DNA from: an uncultured Winogradskyella sp.
GTDB taxonomy: Bacteria > Bacteroidota > Bacteroidia > Flavobacteriales > Flavobacteriaceae
Assembly: GCF_947495255.1 (NCBI RefSeq)
Contig: NZ_CANLYI010000007.1
Location: 62,001 to 126,000, forward strand
Length of the DNA stretch: 64,000 bases
Reading direction: 5' to 3'
Shown here: positions 25,606 through 34,523 of the stretch, piece by piece
How positions within the stretch are numbered: the first letter of the stretch is position 1
How the letters are laid out: every line of letters starts with the position of its first letter
Position numbers and translations under genes: made by a program
The notes under the pieces: generated by a model
The model's database searches: none
The model's input: only the letters and a program-made list of their open reading frames with translations
What the model was told of the DNA's origin: nothing

Positions 25606-25787
25606 TCAACAAAAGTGAATTACAATTAAATCTGATTTTTTTTTAATAAACAAACGCAATCTTTCTTGCGTCTTCGTTCTCTGAGTGGCAAAATATGCTT
25701 AAATTTATTGGCTTTATTTTTTTTAAAATTCTCAACAAGACATCTTTTTATTTTTGGATATCTTCTAGAGATATAATCCAAATTCTA

Positions 25788-27185
25788 ATGAATATTACAG
25801 CTGCATATACCGACCTCTATCAAATCACAATGGCTCAAGTTTATTTTGGTACAAAACCAGATGGACGAGCGGTCTTCGATTATTATTTTAGACACAATCC
25901 TTTTAAGAGTGGGTATTCCATTTTTGCAGGACTAGAAGATGTCTTAGATATTCTTGAAACCCTCGAGTTCTCTTCATCAGATATTTCCTATTTGAAACAA
26001 AAAGGGTTTGAAAGTGATTTTTTAGACTATTTAAAGAATTTCCGATTTAAAGGAAACATTTATTCGAGTAAGGAAGGCGACATTGTATTTCCTAACCGAC
26101 CAATACTGCAAGTAGAAGCCAATATTATAGAAGCTCAGATTATTGAGACGCTTTTACTAAACATTCTTAATTTTCAAACCTTGATTGCTACAAAGGCTAG
26201 CCGAATAAGATTTAGTGCTAAAGATGGTATTCTCTTAGACATGGGCTTACGTCGTGCACATGCTACAGGTGGCTATTATGCCTCTAGAGCTGCAGCCATT
26301 GGTGGTTTTGACAGCACGAGTAATGTTAAAGCTGCCGAAGATTACGATATTCCTTCTACAGGTACTATGGCACATTCTTTTATTCAAAGTTATGATGAAG
26401 AATTACAAGCTTTTAGAGATTTTGCTAAAATGCGACCAGAGAATTGCGTCTTCTTAATAGACACATACAATACCCTTAAAAGTGGACTACCAAATGCTAT
26501 TACTGTAGCCAAAGAAATGGAAAAACGAGGCGACCGTCTGTTAGGTGTGCGTTTAGACAGTGGTGATTTAGCCTATTTATCTGATAAAACGCGCGCTATA
26601 CTTGACGATGCCAATTTGAGTTATGTAAAAATTGTAGCATCTAACCAATTGGACGAGTATGTTATAAAAAGTTTGAAAGAACAAGGTGCGTCCATTGACA
26701 TTTTTGGTGTTGGTACAAACCTAGTCACAGGGAAACCGGATGCCGCGTTGGATGGTGTTTATAAATTAGCAGAATATAACGATACACCAAGAATCAAGCT
26801 TTCTGAAAATATTATTAAAATATCGCTTCCATTTAAAAAGCAAGTTTACCGAATGACAGACGATAATGGTATGTTTTACGGTGCAGATGCCGTAACGCTT
26901 TCTTCTGAAGACAACGTTACACTTATGGAACATCCTTTTGATACCACTAAAAGTTTAGAGCTCACTTCATTTAAGCATGAGCCTTTACTTGAACTAGTGA
27001 TGAAAAATGGAAAAAGAGTACTTCCTTCTCGTTCGGTTACTGAAATTTCAAAATATTCGCAATCACGTTTAAAACAACTTCCCAATGAATACAAACGTTT
27101 TCAGAATCCACATATCTATAAAATTGGACTGAGTTCTGCACTTAAGAAAGAACGTGACACTTTAATTAATAAGCATAAATTCTAA
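25788..27185 (+). CDS. pncB: Nicotinate phosphoribosyltransferase
   Basis: 465 residues from the ATG at 25788, which gives the family start MNITAAYTDLYQITMAQVYF. A frame upstream to 25695 adds 31 hydrophobic residues not typical of the family. Landmarks: AVFDYYFRHNPFKSGYSIFAGLED, DMGLRRAHATGGYYASRAA, GTMAHSFIQSYDEELQAF, FLIDTYNTLKSGL, LLGVRLDSGDLAYLS and DIFGVGTNLVTGKPDAALDG. It makes nicotinate mononucleotide from nicotinate and PRPP in the Preiss-Handler salvage route. With pncA next, the organism can make NAD from nicotinamide even if nadB is dead. Confidence 0.94.
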   Translation: MNITAAYTDLYQITMAQVYFGTKPDGRAVFDYYFRHNPFKSGYSIFAGLEDVLDILETLEFSSSDISYLKQKGFESDFLDYLKNFRFKGNIYSSKEGDIVFPNRPILQVEANIIEAQIIETLLLNILNFQTLIATKASRIRFSAKDGILLDMGLRRAHATGGYYASRAAAIGGFDSTSNVKAAEDYDIPSTGTMAHSFIQSYDEELQAFRDFAKMRPENCVFLIDTYNTLKSGLPNAITVAKEMEKRGDRLLGVRLDSGDLAYLSDKTRAILDDANLSYVKIVASNQLDEYVIKSLKEQGASIDIFGVGTNLVTGKPDAALDGVYKLAEYNDTPRIKLSENIIKISLPFKKQVYRMTDDNGMFYGADAVTLSSEDNVTLMEHPFDTTKSLELTSFKHEPLLELVMKNGKRVLPSRSVTEISKYSQSRLKQLPNEYKRFQNPHIYKIGLSSALKKERDTLINKHKF

Positions 27186-27228
27186 ACTAAGCTATACTAA
27201 AAATTAGATTCAAAATTAAATTCTACTC

Positions 27229-27834
27229 ATGAAAACGCTATTAATCATTGATGTTCAGAACGATTTTATACCAAACGGCTCTCTTCCTGTTGCCAACGGC
27301 AATCAAATTATTCATGTAATTAATAAGATTCAAGATAAATTTGATTTAGTAGTTGGCACACAAGATTGGCATCCTAAAGACCATATCAGTTTTGCTAATA
27401 ATCATAACGGAAAATCTGTCTTTGATGAAATTGAAATTCATGGGCAACCACAAACTTTATGGCCAAATCACTGTGTACAAGGTACTGCAGGTGCAGCATT
27501 TCATCCCGATTTAAAAACTGAAAAATTTGAAGCTATTTTTAGAAAAGGAACAGATAAAACTATTGATAGTTACAGTGCTTTTTATGACAATGGCCATTTA
27601 AAATCAACGGGATTGGCTGGTTATTTAAAAGAAAAAGGAACCACACAGCTTTTTCTATGTGGTTTAGCTGCTGATATTTGCGTTTATTTTTCAGCACGCG
27701 ATGCTGTTAAAGAAGGATTTGATTGCTTTTTTATTGAAGATGCTTCTAAAGCATTGGATAAGGACGTATTTGAAAAACTAAAAAAGGAAATGATTGCTAT
27801 GGGTATTCAGATGGTAACATCCACATCTATTTAA
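27229..27834 (+). CDS. pncA: Nicotinamidase
   Basis: 201 residues of the cysteine hydrolase (isochorismatase-like) fold. The catalytic triad is visible: Asp8 in LLIIDVQNDF, Lys106 in IFRKGTD and Cys151 in CGLAADICVYFSA. The metal site is Asp46, His48 (TQDWHPKDH) and His71. It deamidates nicotinamide to nicotinate, feeding the adjacent pncB. It is 43 bp after pncB on the same strand. An 11-bp inverted repeat overlaps its stop codon. Confidence 0.93.
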   Translation: MKTLLIIDVQNDFIPNGSLPVANGNQIIHVINKIQDKFDLVVGTQDWHPKDHISFANNHNGKSVFDEIEIHGQPQTLWPNHCVQGTAGAAFHPDLKTEKFEAIFRKGTDKTIDSYSAFYDNGHLKSTGLAGYLKEKGTTQLFLCGLAADICVYFSARDAVKEGFDCFFIEDASKALDKDVFEKLKKEMIAMGIQMVTSTSI

Positions 27835-27859
27835 TAGTTATTATACCATTAAATAGATG
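27824..27859. terminator. Inverted repeat at the end of pncA
   Basis: CATCTATTTAA (27824-27834, including the stop codon) pairs exactly with TTAAATAGATG (27849-27859) around a 14-nt loop. There is no T run, so it is a weak terminator or an RNA-processing/stability hairpin. Confidence 0.45.
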
Positions 27860-27900
27860 AGTTCTAGATATTAATCCCATACTAATTTCTAATCATTATT

Positions 27901-28038
27901 TTAGTTCACGTTTCTTGTGCCACCATGACCTCCTGCGACGACTATCATTATTTTGATACTTAAATAAATGAATTTGAAAAACTGAATGATAGGATTCATC
28001 ATTTTAAATCTTTGATATCTTGAAATTCTTTGTGTCAT
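27901..28038 (-). CDS. 45-residue GGHGGTR small protein, copy B
   Basis: A second 45-residue protein, MTQRISRYQRFKMMNP... to VAGGHGGTRNVN, differing from copy A (25350-25487) only at E3Q, K7R, L32I and K43N. The DNA differs at many third codon positions. Both copies are on the minus strand, about 2.4 kb apart, flanking pncB-pncA. No Crp/Fnr-type palindrome or clear -7 box lies within 100 bp upstream, so the two copies probably differ in expression. Function unknown. Confidence 0.78.
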   Translation of the reverse strand: MTQRISRYQRFKMMNPIIQFFKFIYLSIKIMIVVAGGHGGTRNVN

Positions 28039-28102
28039 AGTATTTTAATTTTCACGGTTATATTTCTGTGACTTGAAAAATTTGATTACTCTATTAATAA
28101 AA

Positions 28103-28132
28103 CACCCCTAAAGTCCCCTCGAGGGGACATTA
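28103..28132. repeat. Palindromic repeat with GTCCCCTCGAGGGGAC core
   Basis: A perfect 16-bp palindrome at 28113-28128, preceded by ACACCCCTAAA. It resembles the CCCCTAAA-type dispersed repeats I recall from flavobacterial genomes. It sits between the SQR-like gene and small-protein copy B and is G+C-rich against its surroundings. Confidence 0.6.
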
Positions 28133-28183
28133 CTTTTATGTGTTTACTCAAAATTCATTAGCTCACACTAATTTTAAAAAAAC

Positions 28184-29641
28184 CTATTCAGGAATCAACC
28201 ACCAAAATGGTCGCATTTTAGCTTTATAGATAAAAGCATAGTGTAAGGCTAATTTTAACCAGTGACCAGCTAAACCAATTTCCCCAAAAGTTTTACCGAG
28301 TTGACGTCCTTGTGTTTTAGGATATTTTTCATAATCTGGAACAATGGGATAGGTTGTAATACTAACTCCACTTCCATTAAGTAATCCAAAACCAGCAGAA
28401 GCAATACATGCTGCTCCCATATTTCCCATAGAACCTTTGTGACTTAAGGATTCTTTTCCACTCTTTATAGAATCAATAATATTATCTGCTACTAACTTCG
28501 CCGTGATACCAGATGGCATTCCTGTTCTAGGTGGTGCTGGTGAAATAACCGTTCCGTTTTTACTCGTTCTTGGTTTAGAAATAGCGTGTGGTGGTGCAAA
28601 CGCAATACCAGGTGCGAAAATGTTTCTATAACTTGGATTTTGATACGTTTCCGGCCAATCCTTTACAGACCATTCTTCATAAGGTTTTGGTGTGTAATCT
28701 GCATCAACAATCATGAACCCTTTAAAGAGTTTTTCTGTAATGTCGTTTTCATTTTTGTCATAGGCTTTAAAACCATGACCAGAAAACGAAGGAATTAACA
28801 TGGCAAAATCATAAGATTCAGATTTCTGTTCTCCTTCTAAATTTTCGTAATGTGCAACGCCATCTTCCACTTTATTTACTCCTGCTCCAAGTATCCATTT
28901 AATGTCTCTGTCTTCAAAAACCATTTCTACCATTTCATGAGATTTCATAGTCATGCTTCCGTAGCTTAACAACATACCATCCATCCCGAAATCACCTAAT
29001 TGATATTCGTTAGAAATCCATGTTACTTCAGCCATATCACGTACATTATGCTTGCGTAATTCTTGTTCTACATTTAAAATGTACTCAAATGCAGCACCTT
29101 GACAGGTTGATTTTGCATGACCTGTACCAATTAAAATTTTAGCTTTTTTACCAACTTTCATTTCTTCAATTAACGCTTTTAAACCTTCCCAAGCATGGTC
29201 CGCATGTGAATATGCACAAACAGAATAGGCTTTATTTTCGCCAGGAATTAAGCCTTCAGTAGCTTCAAAATTTAATTTTGGTCCTGTGGCATTAATCAAA
29301 TAATCATAAGTTATTTTTTCTTGTTGTCCTTTCTTATCTCCAACCACATATTCGGATAAAACATAAGGTTTCTCTTCGGTTTTATCCCCTTCAGGAAAAA
29401 AGGAAATCGCTTTGGCTTGCTTATAACCAATACCTTTCTTTTTATATAAAGGCGCTAACGGAAAATAGATTTTTTCTGATTTCATTCTACCAATTCCCAC
29501 CCAAATGTTAGACGGAACCCATTGGTAATTACTGTTAGGTGATACCACAACAACTTCGTGTTTTTTCGGTAGTTTTCTGCGTAAATGCGTTGCTGCGACG
29601 TGACCAGAAATTCCGGCTCCAAGAATAACAATTTTAGACAT
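28184..29641 (-). CDS. Sulfide:quinone-oxidoreductase-like FAD flavoprotein
   Basis: 485 residues. The N-terminal dinucleotide-binding motif VILGAGISGHVAATHLRRKL is followed by YQWVPSNIWVGIGRM and LINATGPKL. Cysteine 142 in SVCAYSHADHAW, cysteine 180 in GTGHAKSTCQGAAFEYI and a third near the C-terminus (GAACIASAGFGLL) are placed as in type III-like sulfide:quinone oxidoreductases. These oxidise sulfide to persulfide or polysulfide and reduce membrane quinone. A helical C-terminus (HWLKLALHYAFIYKAKMRPFWW) would dock to the membrane. Two candidate operators lie upstream. A persulfide dioxygenase fusion at 42190 could act downstream in the pathway. Confidence 0.8.
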   Translation of the reverse strand: MSKIVILGAGISGHVAATHLRRKLPKKHEVVVVSPNSNYQWVPSNIWVGIGRMKSEKIYFPLAPLYKKKGIGYKQAKAISFFPEGDKTEEKPYVLSEYVVGDKKGQQEKITYDYLINATGPKLNFEATEGLIPGENKAYSVCAYSHADHAWEGLKALIEEMKVGKKAKILIGTGHAKSTCQGAAFEYILNVEQELRKHNVRDMAEVTWISNEYQLGDFGMDGMLLSYGSMTMKSHEMVEMVFEDRDIKWILGAGVNKVEDGVAHYENLEGEQKSESYDFAMLIPSFSGHGFKAYDKNENDITEKLFKGFMIVDADYTPKPYEEWSVKDWPETYQNPSYRNIFAPGIAFAPPHAISKPRTSKNGTVISPAPPRTGMPSGITAKLVADNIIDSIKSGKESLSHKGSMGNMGAACIASAGFGLLNGSGVSITTYPIVPDYEKYPKTQGRQLGKTFGEIGLAGHWLKLALHYAFIYKAKMRPFWWLIPE

Positions 29642-29661
29642 TTTCTTATGATTTAATACTA

Positions 29662-29704
29662 TGAAATTAGTTTAATAATTAAGCTTATGAAATGATTTAG
29701 GTCA
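29662..29704 (-). promoter_or_regulatory. Proximal operator candidate of the SQR-like gene
   Basis: TGATTTAGGTCA (29693-29704) matches TGAY-N4-GTCA, with TAATTTCA (29662-29669, minus), a poor -7 box, at the standard 29.5-bp spacing. An overlapping palindrome AGGTCATTTTGACCT spans 29699-29713. Confidence 0.4.
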
Positions 29705-29742
29705 TTTTGACCTTTATACTAATAATAGCTTTGATTAGATTA

Positions 29743-29786
29743 TAAAGGTCATATTTTCAAATAAAACCAACCGTAACTATTGTTAC
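29743..29786 (-). promoter_or_regulatory. Distal GTAAC-N4-GTTAC operator of the SQR-like gene
   Basis: The perfect palindrome GTAACTATTGTTAC (29773-29786) lies 132 bp upstream of the ATG at 29641. The octamer at the standard spacing, GACCTTTA (29743-29750, minus), fits TAnnTTTG only in part. Confidence 0.55.
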
Positions 29787-29802
29787 ACTATGACGCAATT
29801 AA

Positions 29803-31413
29803 TTACAGCTTTATAATTTTTTTCTCTATTGTATGCTGCTTATTCTTGAAGACTAAAATGTATTCTCCAGACGCCATACTAGCTAAATCTAGAGCTATTT
29901 CTTTTAAACCAATAGATTTTTCAATCACTATTGATTTTACCTTTTTACCTAAAAGATTATAAACTTCTAAAGTGTTCTGCTGAGTGTTAGGAATGAATAT
30001 TTCAATAGAAAAAATACCATTAGAAGGGTTTGGATAAATTTTTAAATTGTAAATATTATTCGGGTTAAGAGCTACTTCATCTATACTTAAAGTCGATTTA
30101 TTAATAAAGACTTTAAACGCCAAATTACTTGCGCTACTTTGTGTACCATCATTTATAAAGAAAATGTTTTCTTGAGTGCTTTCAATTCCACCAAAAATAT
30201 AGCCTATATGAGTAACTCCTTCTTGCAAATTATTTAAATCCAAAATACCATTTTCAGAAAAGTTTGCTCCAAATTCCAATGGAATAAATTCGGAACCAGA
30301 ACCTAAAAAAGTAGGCATTTCTATACCTAAACTACTTTCTGTCATTGAGCCATCACTAAATCTAGAAACTTTACTTATGGCTTTTACAAATGGCACATTA
30401 TCATCTTGAATAAGATTGTTATTTGCATCTAATTTGTATTGGCTCATACCACCAAAAAACAAGGTGTGCATTACATTATTTGACGTATCGTAAATAGGCA
30501 CTTTAGCGCTATGATATTGACTTAAATATTGATTGAATGTATTATTAACTGTATATCCTGAAGCCGTTACATCTACACTATTTAACCAAGGTAAATTTGC
30601 TGTATGTTGAAAAACACCACTAAACATAGTAAAGCCAGATGTTCCATCAGGAAAAATTTGAGGTGCTAAATTATAATCTCTTCGGTGTAAATTATTAGTA
30701 TCGTTTTGTGCAGAATAGTTTATTATTGAAAGATTTGTACCATCATCACTGATTTCAAAAGTTCTTATTTCATCGGTATAATTTTGAATGAATCCTGGAC
30801 CATGATTTGGTCCTTGTGGATTATATCTTCCTTCAAAATATTGTCCTCCACACAAATAAAACACATCATTTAAGAAACCCAAATGTCCACCTGTAACTGC
30901 CAAATTAGAATTTGAAATTTGTCTAAAAAAAGAAACGATGTTTGTGTTATTAATAACAGCATTTGCTAATCCATCGACATCAATAGCCGTTAATTTATCA
31001 TAGGTAATATGGTCATTTTGTGTGGCACTATAACCGTAACCACCCATAATATATAATGTATTTCCTCTTTGATAAAACTCTTGATTTGTGGATTGTAGTT
31101 GTTCAAAAAGCACTGTAGATAGTGCATCAATAGACGTGCTCCAAGTTTGGTTCGCAACAAGATCTATAACATACACACTTTTGTTATTATCATTTTCCTG
31201 AAAAGCAGCAAATGGTTGTCTTTGATGCAAACCATCAATTCTTCCTCCTAAGATTATCCATTTTCCATCGGAAGTTTTTCCCCATGAAAATGAATGCACG
31301 TTTGGTGCATCTGTAATAATTAATGGTTCTATTTGAACCGTAAATTGGTCTTGTGCAAATAAGTTGACACTTGTCAATAAAGAGAGCGCGAATACTAAAA
31401 CCTTATGCTTCAT
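29803..31413 (-). CDS. T9SS-sorted, kelch/beta-propeller-like secreted protein
   Basis: 536 residues from the ATG at 31413 (MKHKVLVFALSLLTSVNLFAQ, a clear signal peptide). Upstream codons in this frame lie within the promoter. The middle has repeated blade-like segments: WGKTSDGKWIILGGRIDGLH, GNTLYIMGGYGYS, LGFLNDVFYLCGGQYFEG, TLFFGGMSQYK and IGYIFGGIEST. The C-terminal 75 residues (LKIYPNPSNGIFSIEI, LEVYNLLGKKVKSI, SGEYILVFKNKQHTIEKKIIKL) are a type A sorting domain for the type IX secretion system, so the protein is exported to the surface or medium. Ligand unknown. Its promoter carries a Crp/Fnr-type operator with one mismatch. Confidence 0.85.
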   Translation of the reverse strand: MKHKVLVFALSLLTSVNLFAQDQFTVQIEPLIITDAPNVHSFSWGKTSDGKWIILGGRIDGLHQRQPFAAFQENDNNKSVYVIDLVANQTWSTSIDALSTVLFEQLQSTNQEFYQRGNTLYIMGGYGYSATQNDHITYDKLTAIDVDGLANAVINNTNIVSFFRQISNSNLAVTGGHLGFLNDVFYLCGGQYFEGRYNPQGPNHGPGFIQNYTDEIRTFEISDDGTNLSIINYSAQNDTNNLHRRDYNLAPQIFPDGTSGFTMFSGVFQHTANLPWLNSVDVTASGYTVNNTFNQYLSQYHSAKVPIYDTSNNVMHTLFFGGMSQYKLDANNNLIQDDNVPFVKAISKVSRFSDGSMTESSLGIEMPTFLGSGSEFIPLEFGANFSENGILDLNNLQEGVTHIGYIFGGIESTQENIFFINDGTQSSASNLAFKVFINKSTLSIDEVALNPNNIYNLKIYPNPSNGIFSIEIFIPNTQQNTLEVYNLLGKKVKSIVIEKSIGLKEIALDLASMASGEYILVFKNKQHTIEKKIIKL

Positions 31414-31431
31414 AATTAGAGGATTGAGCAT

Positions 31432-31475
31432 TAAAGGTAGAACTAACAAAAAACAAATACTGTATCTAATGTTAC
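31432..31475 (-). promoter_or_regulatory. Crp/Fnr-type promoter of the T9SS-sorted protein gene
   Basis: GTATCTAATGTTAC (31462-31475) has one mismatch to GTAAC-N4-GTTAC. The -7 box TACCTTTA (31432-31439, minus) is at the standard 29.5-bp spacing. Transcription would start near 31427, only about 14 nt before the ATG at 31413, which excludes the ATG at 31431 as start. Confidence 0.65.
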
Positions 31476-31481
31476 ATTAGC

Positions 31482-32603
31482 TTAATTCGTCTTCTTATAA
31501 CTCCAAACTGCTAATCCATTCATTATAAAAGCATAAAGGGCTGTTTTTAATAACTGTGGAAGAATATCGTTAAAACCAGAACCTTTAAGCATCACCATAC
31601 GCATGACTTCTACAAAATATCTTATTGGGTTAAATTCGGTAAGTGTTTGTGCCCATTTTGGCATACTCTCTATTGGTGTAAATAAACCACTCATTAAAAT
31701 AAAAATAACGGTAAAAAACCAAGCAATAAACATGGCTTGTTGTTGCGTATCTGTAAAATTAGAAATGAACAAACCAATACCTAAAATGACTAGAATATAA
31801 ATTGATGTATATAAATACATAAGCGGTAAACTCCCTAGCATTGGAACATTAAAGATAACTTTTGCTAAAATTAATCCAACAGTTAGTAAGCCCATTCCTA
31901 TGACCCAAAACGGAAAAAGTTTCCCAATAATAAACTGACTCTTTTTTATTGGTGTGACGTTGATTTGTTCTAGAGTTCCAATTTCTTTTTCACGAACAAT
32001 ATTCATTCCTGAAAGGAAGAGCGTAATCATAGTAACTAGTAAAACCAATATACCAGGAACCATAAAGGTTTTATAATTTAAAGTTTTATTATACCAAAAT
32101 AATGGAATAGTCTCTATAGTAATTGGTTGTATTTGTTTGTCTGAAACTTGTAACAAATTTACTTTTATGTTTTGATTAAAGCGCTGTACAATTTGTTTGA
32201 CATATACATTTTCTACTCCTGCTGCTGCGCCATCAATTGCGTTTATAGTTACGCCTAATTTGTTCTGTTTTTCTTTTTGTAAATCGCGTTCAAAATAGTG
32301 TGGAATTTGCAAAAGTACATCTACCTCACCTTTCAACATCGAAGCACTTGCTAATGCTTCCGAAGGAAAATCAGTTAATACATTAAAGTAAGTAGATGCA
32401 TTAAATTTTTCAACTAAGGCTCTAGACGTTGATGTGTGGTCGTTATCAATATAACCAAATTTGATATTTTTGACTTCAAATGTAGCTGCATTAGATAGTA
32501 TAACGAGTTGTAATATTGGTAGTACAAAAATGATAGGAAGCATGCCTTTATTTCTAAAGATTTGCTTGAACTCCTTTTGTATGATGTATAAAATTGTTTT
32601 CAT
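31482..32603 (-). CDS. ABC-2 type exporter permease (YhhJ/YbhR-like), second of two
   Basis: 373 residues: N-terminal helix (EFKQIFRNKGMLPIIFVLPILQLVI), a periplasmic domain of about 140 residues, then five membrane helices (about 180-205, 225-250, 260-280, 290-310, 345-365). The motif MNIVREKEIGTLEQINVTPI before helix 3 is typical of ABC-2 permeases. It pairs with the other permease at 32692 to form the membrane part of an ABC exporter. An 88-bp gap with two dispersed repeats separates them, so expression may drop after the first permease. Confidence 0.88.
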   Translation of the reverse strand: MKTILYIIQKEFKQIFRNKGMLPIIFVLPILQLVILSNAATFEVKNIKFGYIDNDHTSTSRALVEKFNASTYFNVLTDFPSEALASASMLKGEVDVLLQIPHYFERDLQKEKQNKLGVTINAIDGAAAGVENVYVKQIVQRFNQNIKVNLLQVSDKQIQPITIETIPLFWYNKTLNYKTFMVPGILVLLVTMITLFLSGMNIVREKEIGTLEQINVTPIKKSQFIIGKLFPFWVIGMGLLTVGLILAKVIFNVPMLGSLPLMYLYTSIYILVILGIGLFISNFTDTQQQAMFIAWFFTVIFILMSGLFTPIESMPKWAQTLTEFNPIRYFVEVMRMVMLKGSGFNDILPQLLKTALYAFIMNGLAVWSYKKTN

Positions 32604-32610
32604 ATCTCTT

Positions 32611-32680
32611 CCTACGTAGGCAGGAATCTTTTTTAAATTTCATTTTTTAATAAACGTCTCGACTGCGCTCGACGAGACAA
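32611..32680. repeat. Dispersed palindromic repeats between the two permease genes
   Basis: CCTACGTAGGCAGGAATC at 32611-32628 contains the palindrome CCTACGTAGG. GTCTCG...CGAGAC (32656-32678) encloses ACTGCGCTCGA. Both resemble short repeats I know as common in flavobacterial intergenic DNA (the second is a variant of the GACTGCGCTCGA family). Confidence 0.6.
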
Positions 32681-32691
32681 CTTATTTCTAT

Positions 32692-33798
32692 TTACTCTAA
32701 TCGTATTTTATATTTCTTCACACTTAATCCAATAAAAAAGATAGTCATTCCTACTAAAATCAAGGTTTCTTTCCATAGATATTGTACCCCTACTCCTTTT
32801 AGCATAATCCCTTTTATGATGATGATAAACCATTTTGCAGGAATGATGTTACTAATCACTTGTAATGGTAAAGGCATGCTTGATATTGGAAAAATAAAAC
32901 CTGATAATAGAATTACAGGTAGCATTAATCCCATTAAAGAAATCATCATTGCTGTTTGCTGTGTTGCAGAAATTGTTGAGATTAAAATCCCTAAAGCTAA
33001 TGCTGTGATTATGAATAAAACACTTTCAAAAGCTAATAAAAACAAGCTTCCTTGCACTGGCATTTTAAATATAAATATGCTTAAAACTACAATGACGATG
33101 GCGTTTATAATAGACAGAAAAATATATGGAAACACTTTACCAACAATAACTTGAATTGGTTTTATAGGTGACACTAAAAGGATTTCCATGGTTCCTAATT
33201 CCTTTTCTCTTGTAATAGAAATAGAAGTCATCATTGCGGAAACGAGCATTAAAATGATAGTCATTACACCAGGAACAAACATGTACACACTTTTTAATTC
33301 TGGATTATAAACCATTCTGGTTTGTGGTACAATTTGATAGGCGATTGTGATGTCTTCATTCAATCCTTTTTGATATTTCTGAAGAATCGCATTGACATAA
33401 TTACTTATTGTATTTGCTGTATTTGGGTCTGTAGCATCAGTAATAATCTGTATAGTTGCTTTATGATTTGTGATTAGCTTTTTACTGAAACCTGTTTCGA
33501 AATTTAAAACTGCTTTTACTTTTCCTTTTTTGAAAATAGTTTCAATATCTGATTCTCTATCAATAAATTGATTGATACTAAAGTATTTTGAAACTGAAAT
33601 TTTATTAATAATTTCTTTTGTTGTTGCGTCTTTTGAATGGTCTAAAACAGCAATATCTACATTGTTTATTTCATTAGTAATAGCGAAACCAAATAGCATT
33701 ATCTGAGCTATTGGCATACCAAAGAGAATAAACAATGAGCGTCTATCTCTAAAAATGTGATAGAATTCTTTTTTTATGAAACCTATGAATCTTTTCAT
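32692..33798 (-). CDS. ABC-2 type exporter permease (YbhS-like), first of two
   Basis: 368 residues with the same plan as its neighbour: KKEFYHIFRDRRSLFILFGMPIAQIMLFG at the N-terminus, a periplasmic domain, then five helices with SISITREKELGTMEILLVSPI before the second helix. Its ATG overlaps the TGA of the upstream ATPase gene (ATGA at 33795-33798). With the second permease it would form the heterodimeric channel of a YbhFSR-like drug or lipid exporter. Confidence 0.88.
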   Translation of the reverse strand: MKRFIGFIKKEFYHIFRDRRSLFILFGMPIAQIMLFGFAITNEINNVDIAVLDHSKDATTKEIINKISVSKYFSINQFIDRESDIETIFKKGKVKAVLNFETGFSKKLITNHKATIQIITDATDPNTANTISNYVNAILQKYQKGLNEDITIAYQIVPQTRMVYNPELKSVYMFVPGVMTIILMLVSAMMTSISITREKELGTMEILLVSPIKPIQVIVGKVFPYIFLSIINAIVIVVLSIFIFKMPVQGSLFLLAFESVLFIITALALGILISTISATQQTAMMISLMGLMLPVILLSGFIFPISSMPLPLQVISNIIPAKWFIIIIKGIMLKGVGVQYLWKETLILVGMTIFFIGLSVKKYKIRLE

Positions 33799-34523
33799 CC
33801 TCTAGCTAGTTTTAAAAACACATCATTCATATTAGCAACTTTAAATTGTTGCTTAAGTTTTTTAGGTGTATCTAATGCTTCAATCTTACCATTTACCATT
33901 ATAGAAACCCGGTCGCAATATTCGGCTTCATCCATGTAATGTGTGGTAACAAAAACGGTTGTTCCTTGGTTTGCAGCTTTGTAAATCATTTCCCAAAATT
34001 GGCGTCTCGTAATCGAGTCAACACCTCCTGTTGGTTCATCTAAAAAAACAATTTTAGGATCATGAAGCAAAGCCACTGAAAAGGATAGTTTTTGTTTCCA
34101 GCCTAATGGTAAAGCACCTACGAGTTTATTTGCGACTTCTTCTAAGCCTAACGCTTCAATTAAATTATTAGATTTTTCTTTGATTTGTTTTCTAGATAAC
34201 CCATAAATACCACCAAAAAATGTAATATTTTCTTTAACAGTTAAATCGTCATACAGCGCAAACTTCTGACTCATGTAACCAATATTTTTCTTGATGTCTT
34301 CTGCATTAGTAAACACATCAAAACCTGCAACATTGGCTTTTCCTGATGTTGGTTTCGAAATCCCAATAAGCATTTTCATAGCAGTTGTTTTTCCTGCGCC
34401 ATTTGCACCTAAGAATCCGAAAATTTCGCCTTTTTTAACTTCAAAAGAAATGGCGTTTACTGCTGTAAAATCACCAAACATTTTGGTTAAGTTTTGGGCC
34501 TCTATGACGTTTTCTTTTTTCAT
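33795..34523 (-). CDS. ABC exporter ATPase (YbhF-like, second half)
   Basis: 242 residues, one nucleotide-binding domain: Walker A GANGAGKTT near 40-48, the Q-loop in IGYMSQKFAL, a degenerate signature region GALPLGWKQKLSFSVAL (LPLGW in place of LSGGQ), Walker B KIVFLDEPTGGVD and the H-loop VTTHYMDEAEYCD. Its start shares one base with the stop of the preceding ATPase gene. In E. coli YbhF the two ATPase domains are fused; here they are separate genes. Confidence 0.9.
   Translation of the reverse strand: MKKENVIEAQNLTKMFGDFTAVNAISFEVKKGEIFGFLGANGAGKTTAMKMLIGISKPTSGKANVAGFDVFTNAEDIKKNIGYMSQKFALYDDLTVKENITFFGGIYGLSRKQIKEKSNNLIEALGLEEVANKLVGALPLGWKQKLSFSVALLHDPKIVFLDEPTGGVDSITRRQFWEMIYKAANQGTTVFVTTHYMDEAEYCDRVSIMVNGKIEALDTPKKLKQQFKVANMNDVFLKLARG

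Noticed and set aside
27929..28140. A Crp/Fnr-type promoter for small protein copy B
   Set aside because: No palindrome of the three classes and no TAnnTTT(G/A) box at the right spacing within 100 bp upstream.
28184..29641. Type II NADH dehydrogenase as the identity of the flavoprotein
   Set aside because: The cysteines at 142 and 180 and the AKSTCQGAAFEY block fit the SQR group better, though it cannot be fully excluded without a tree.
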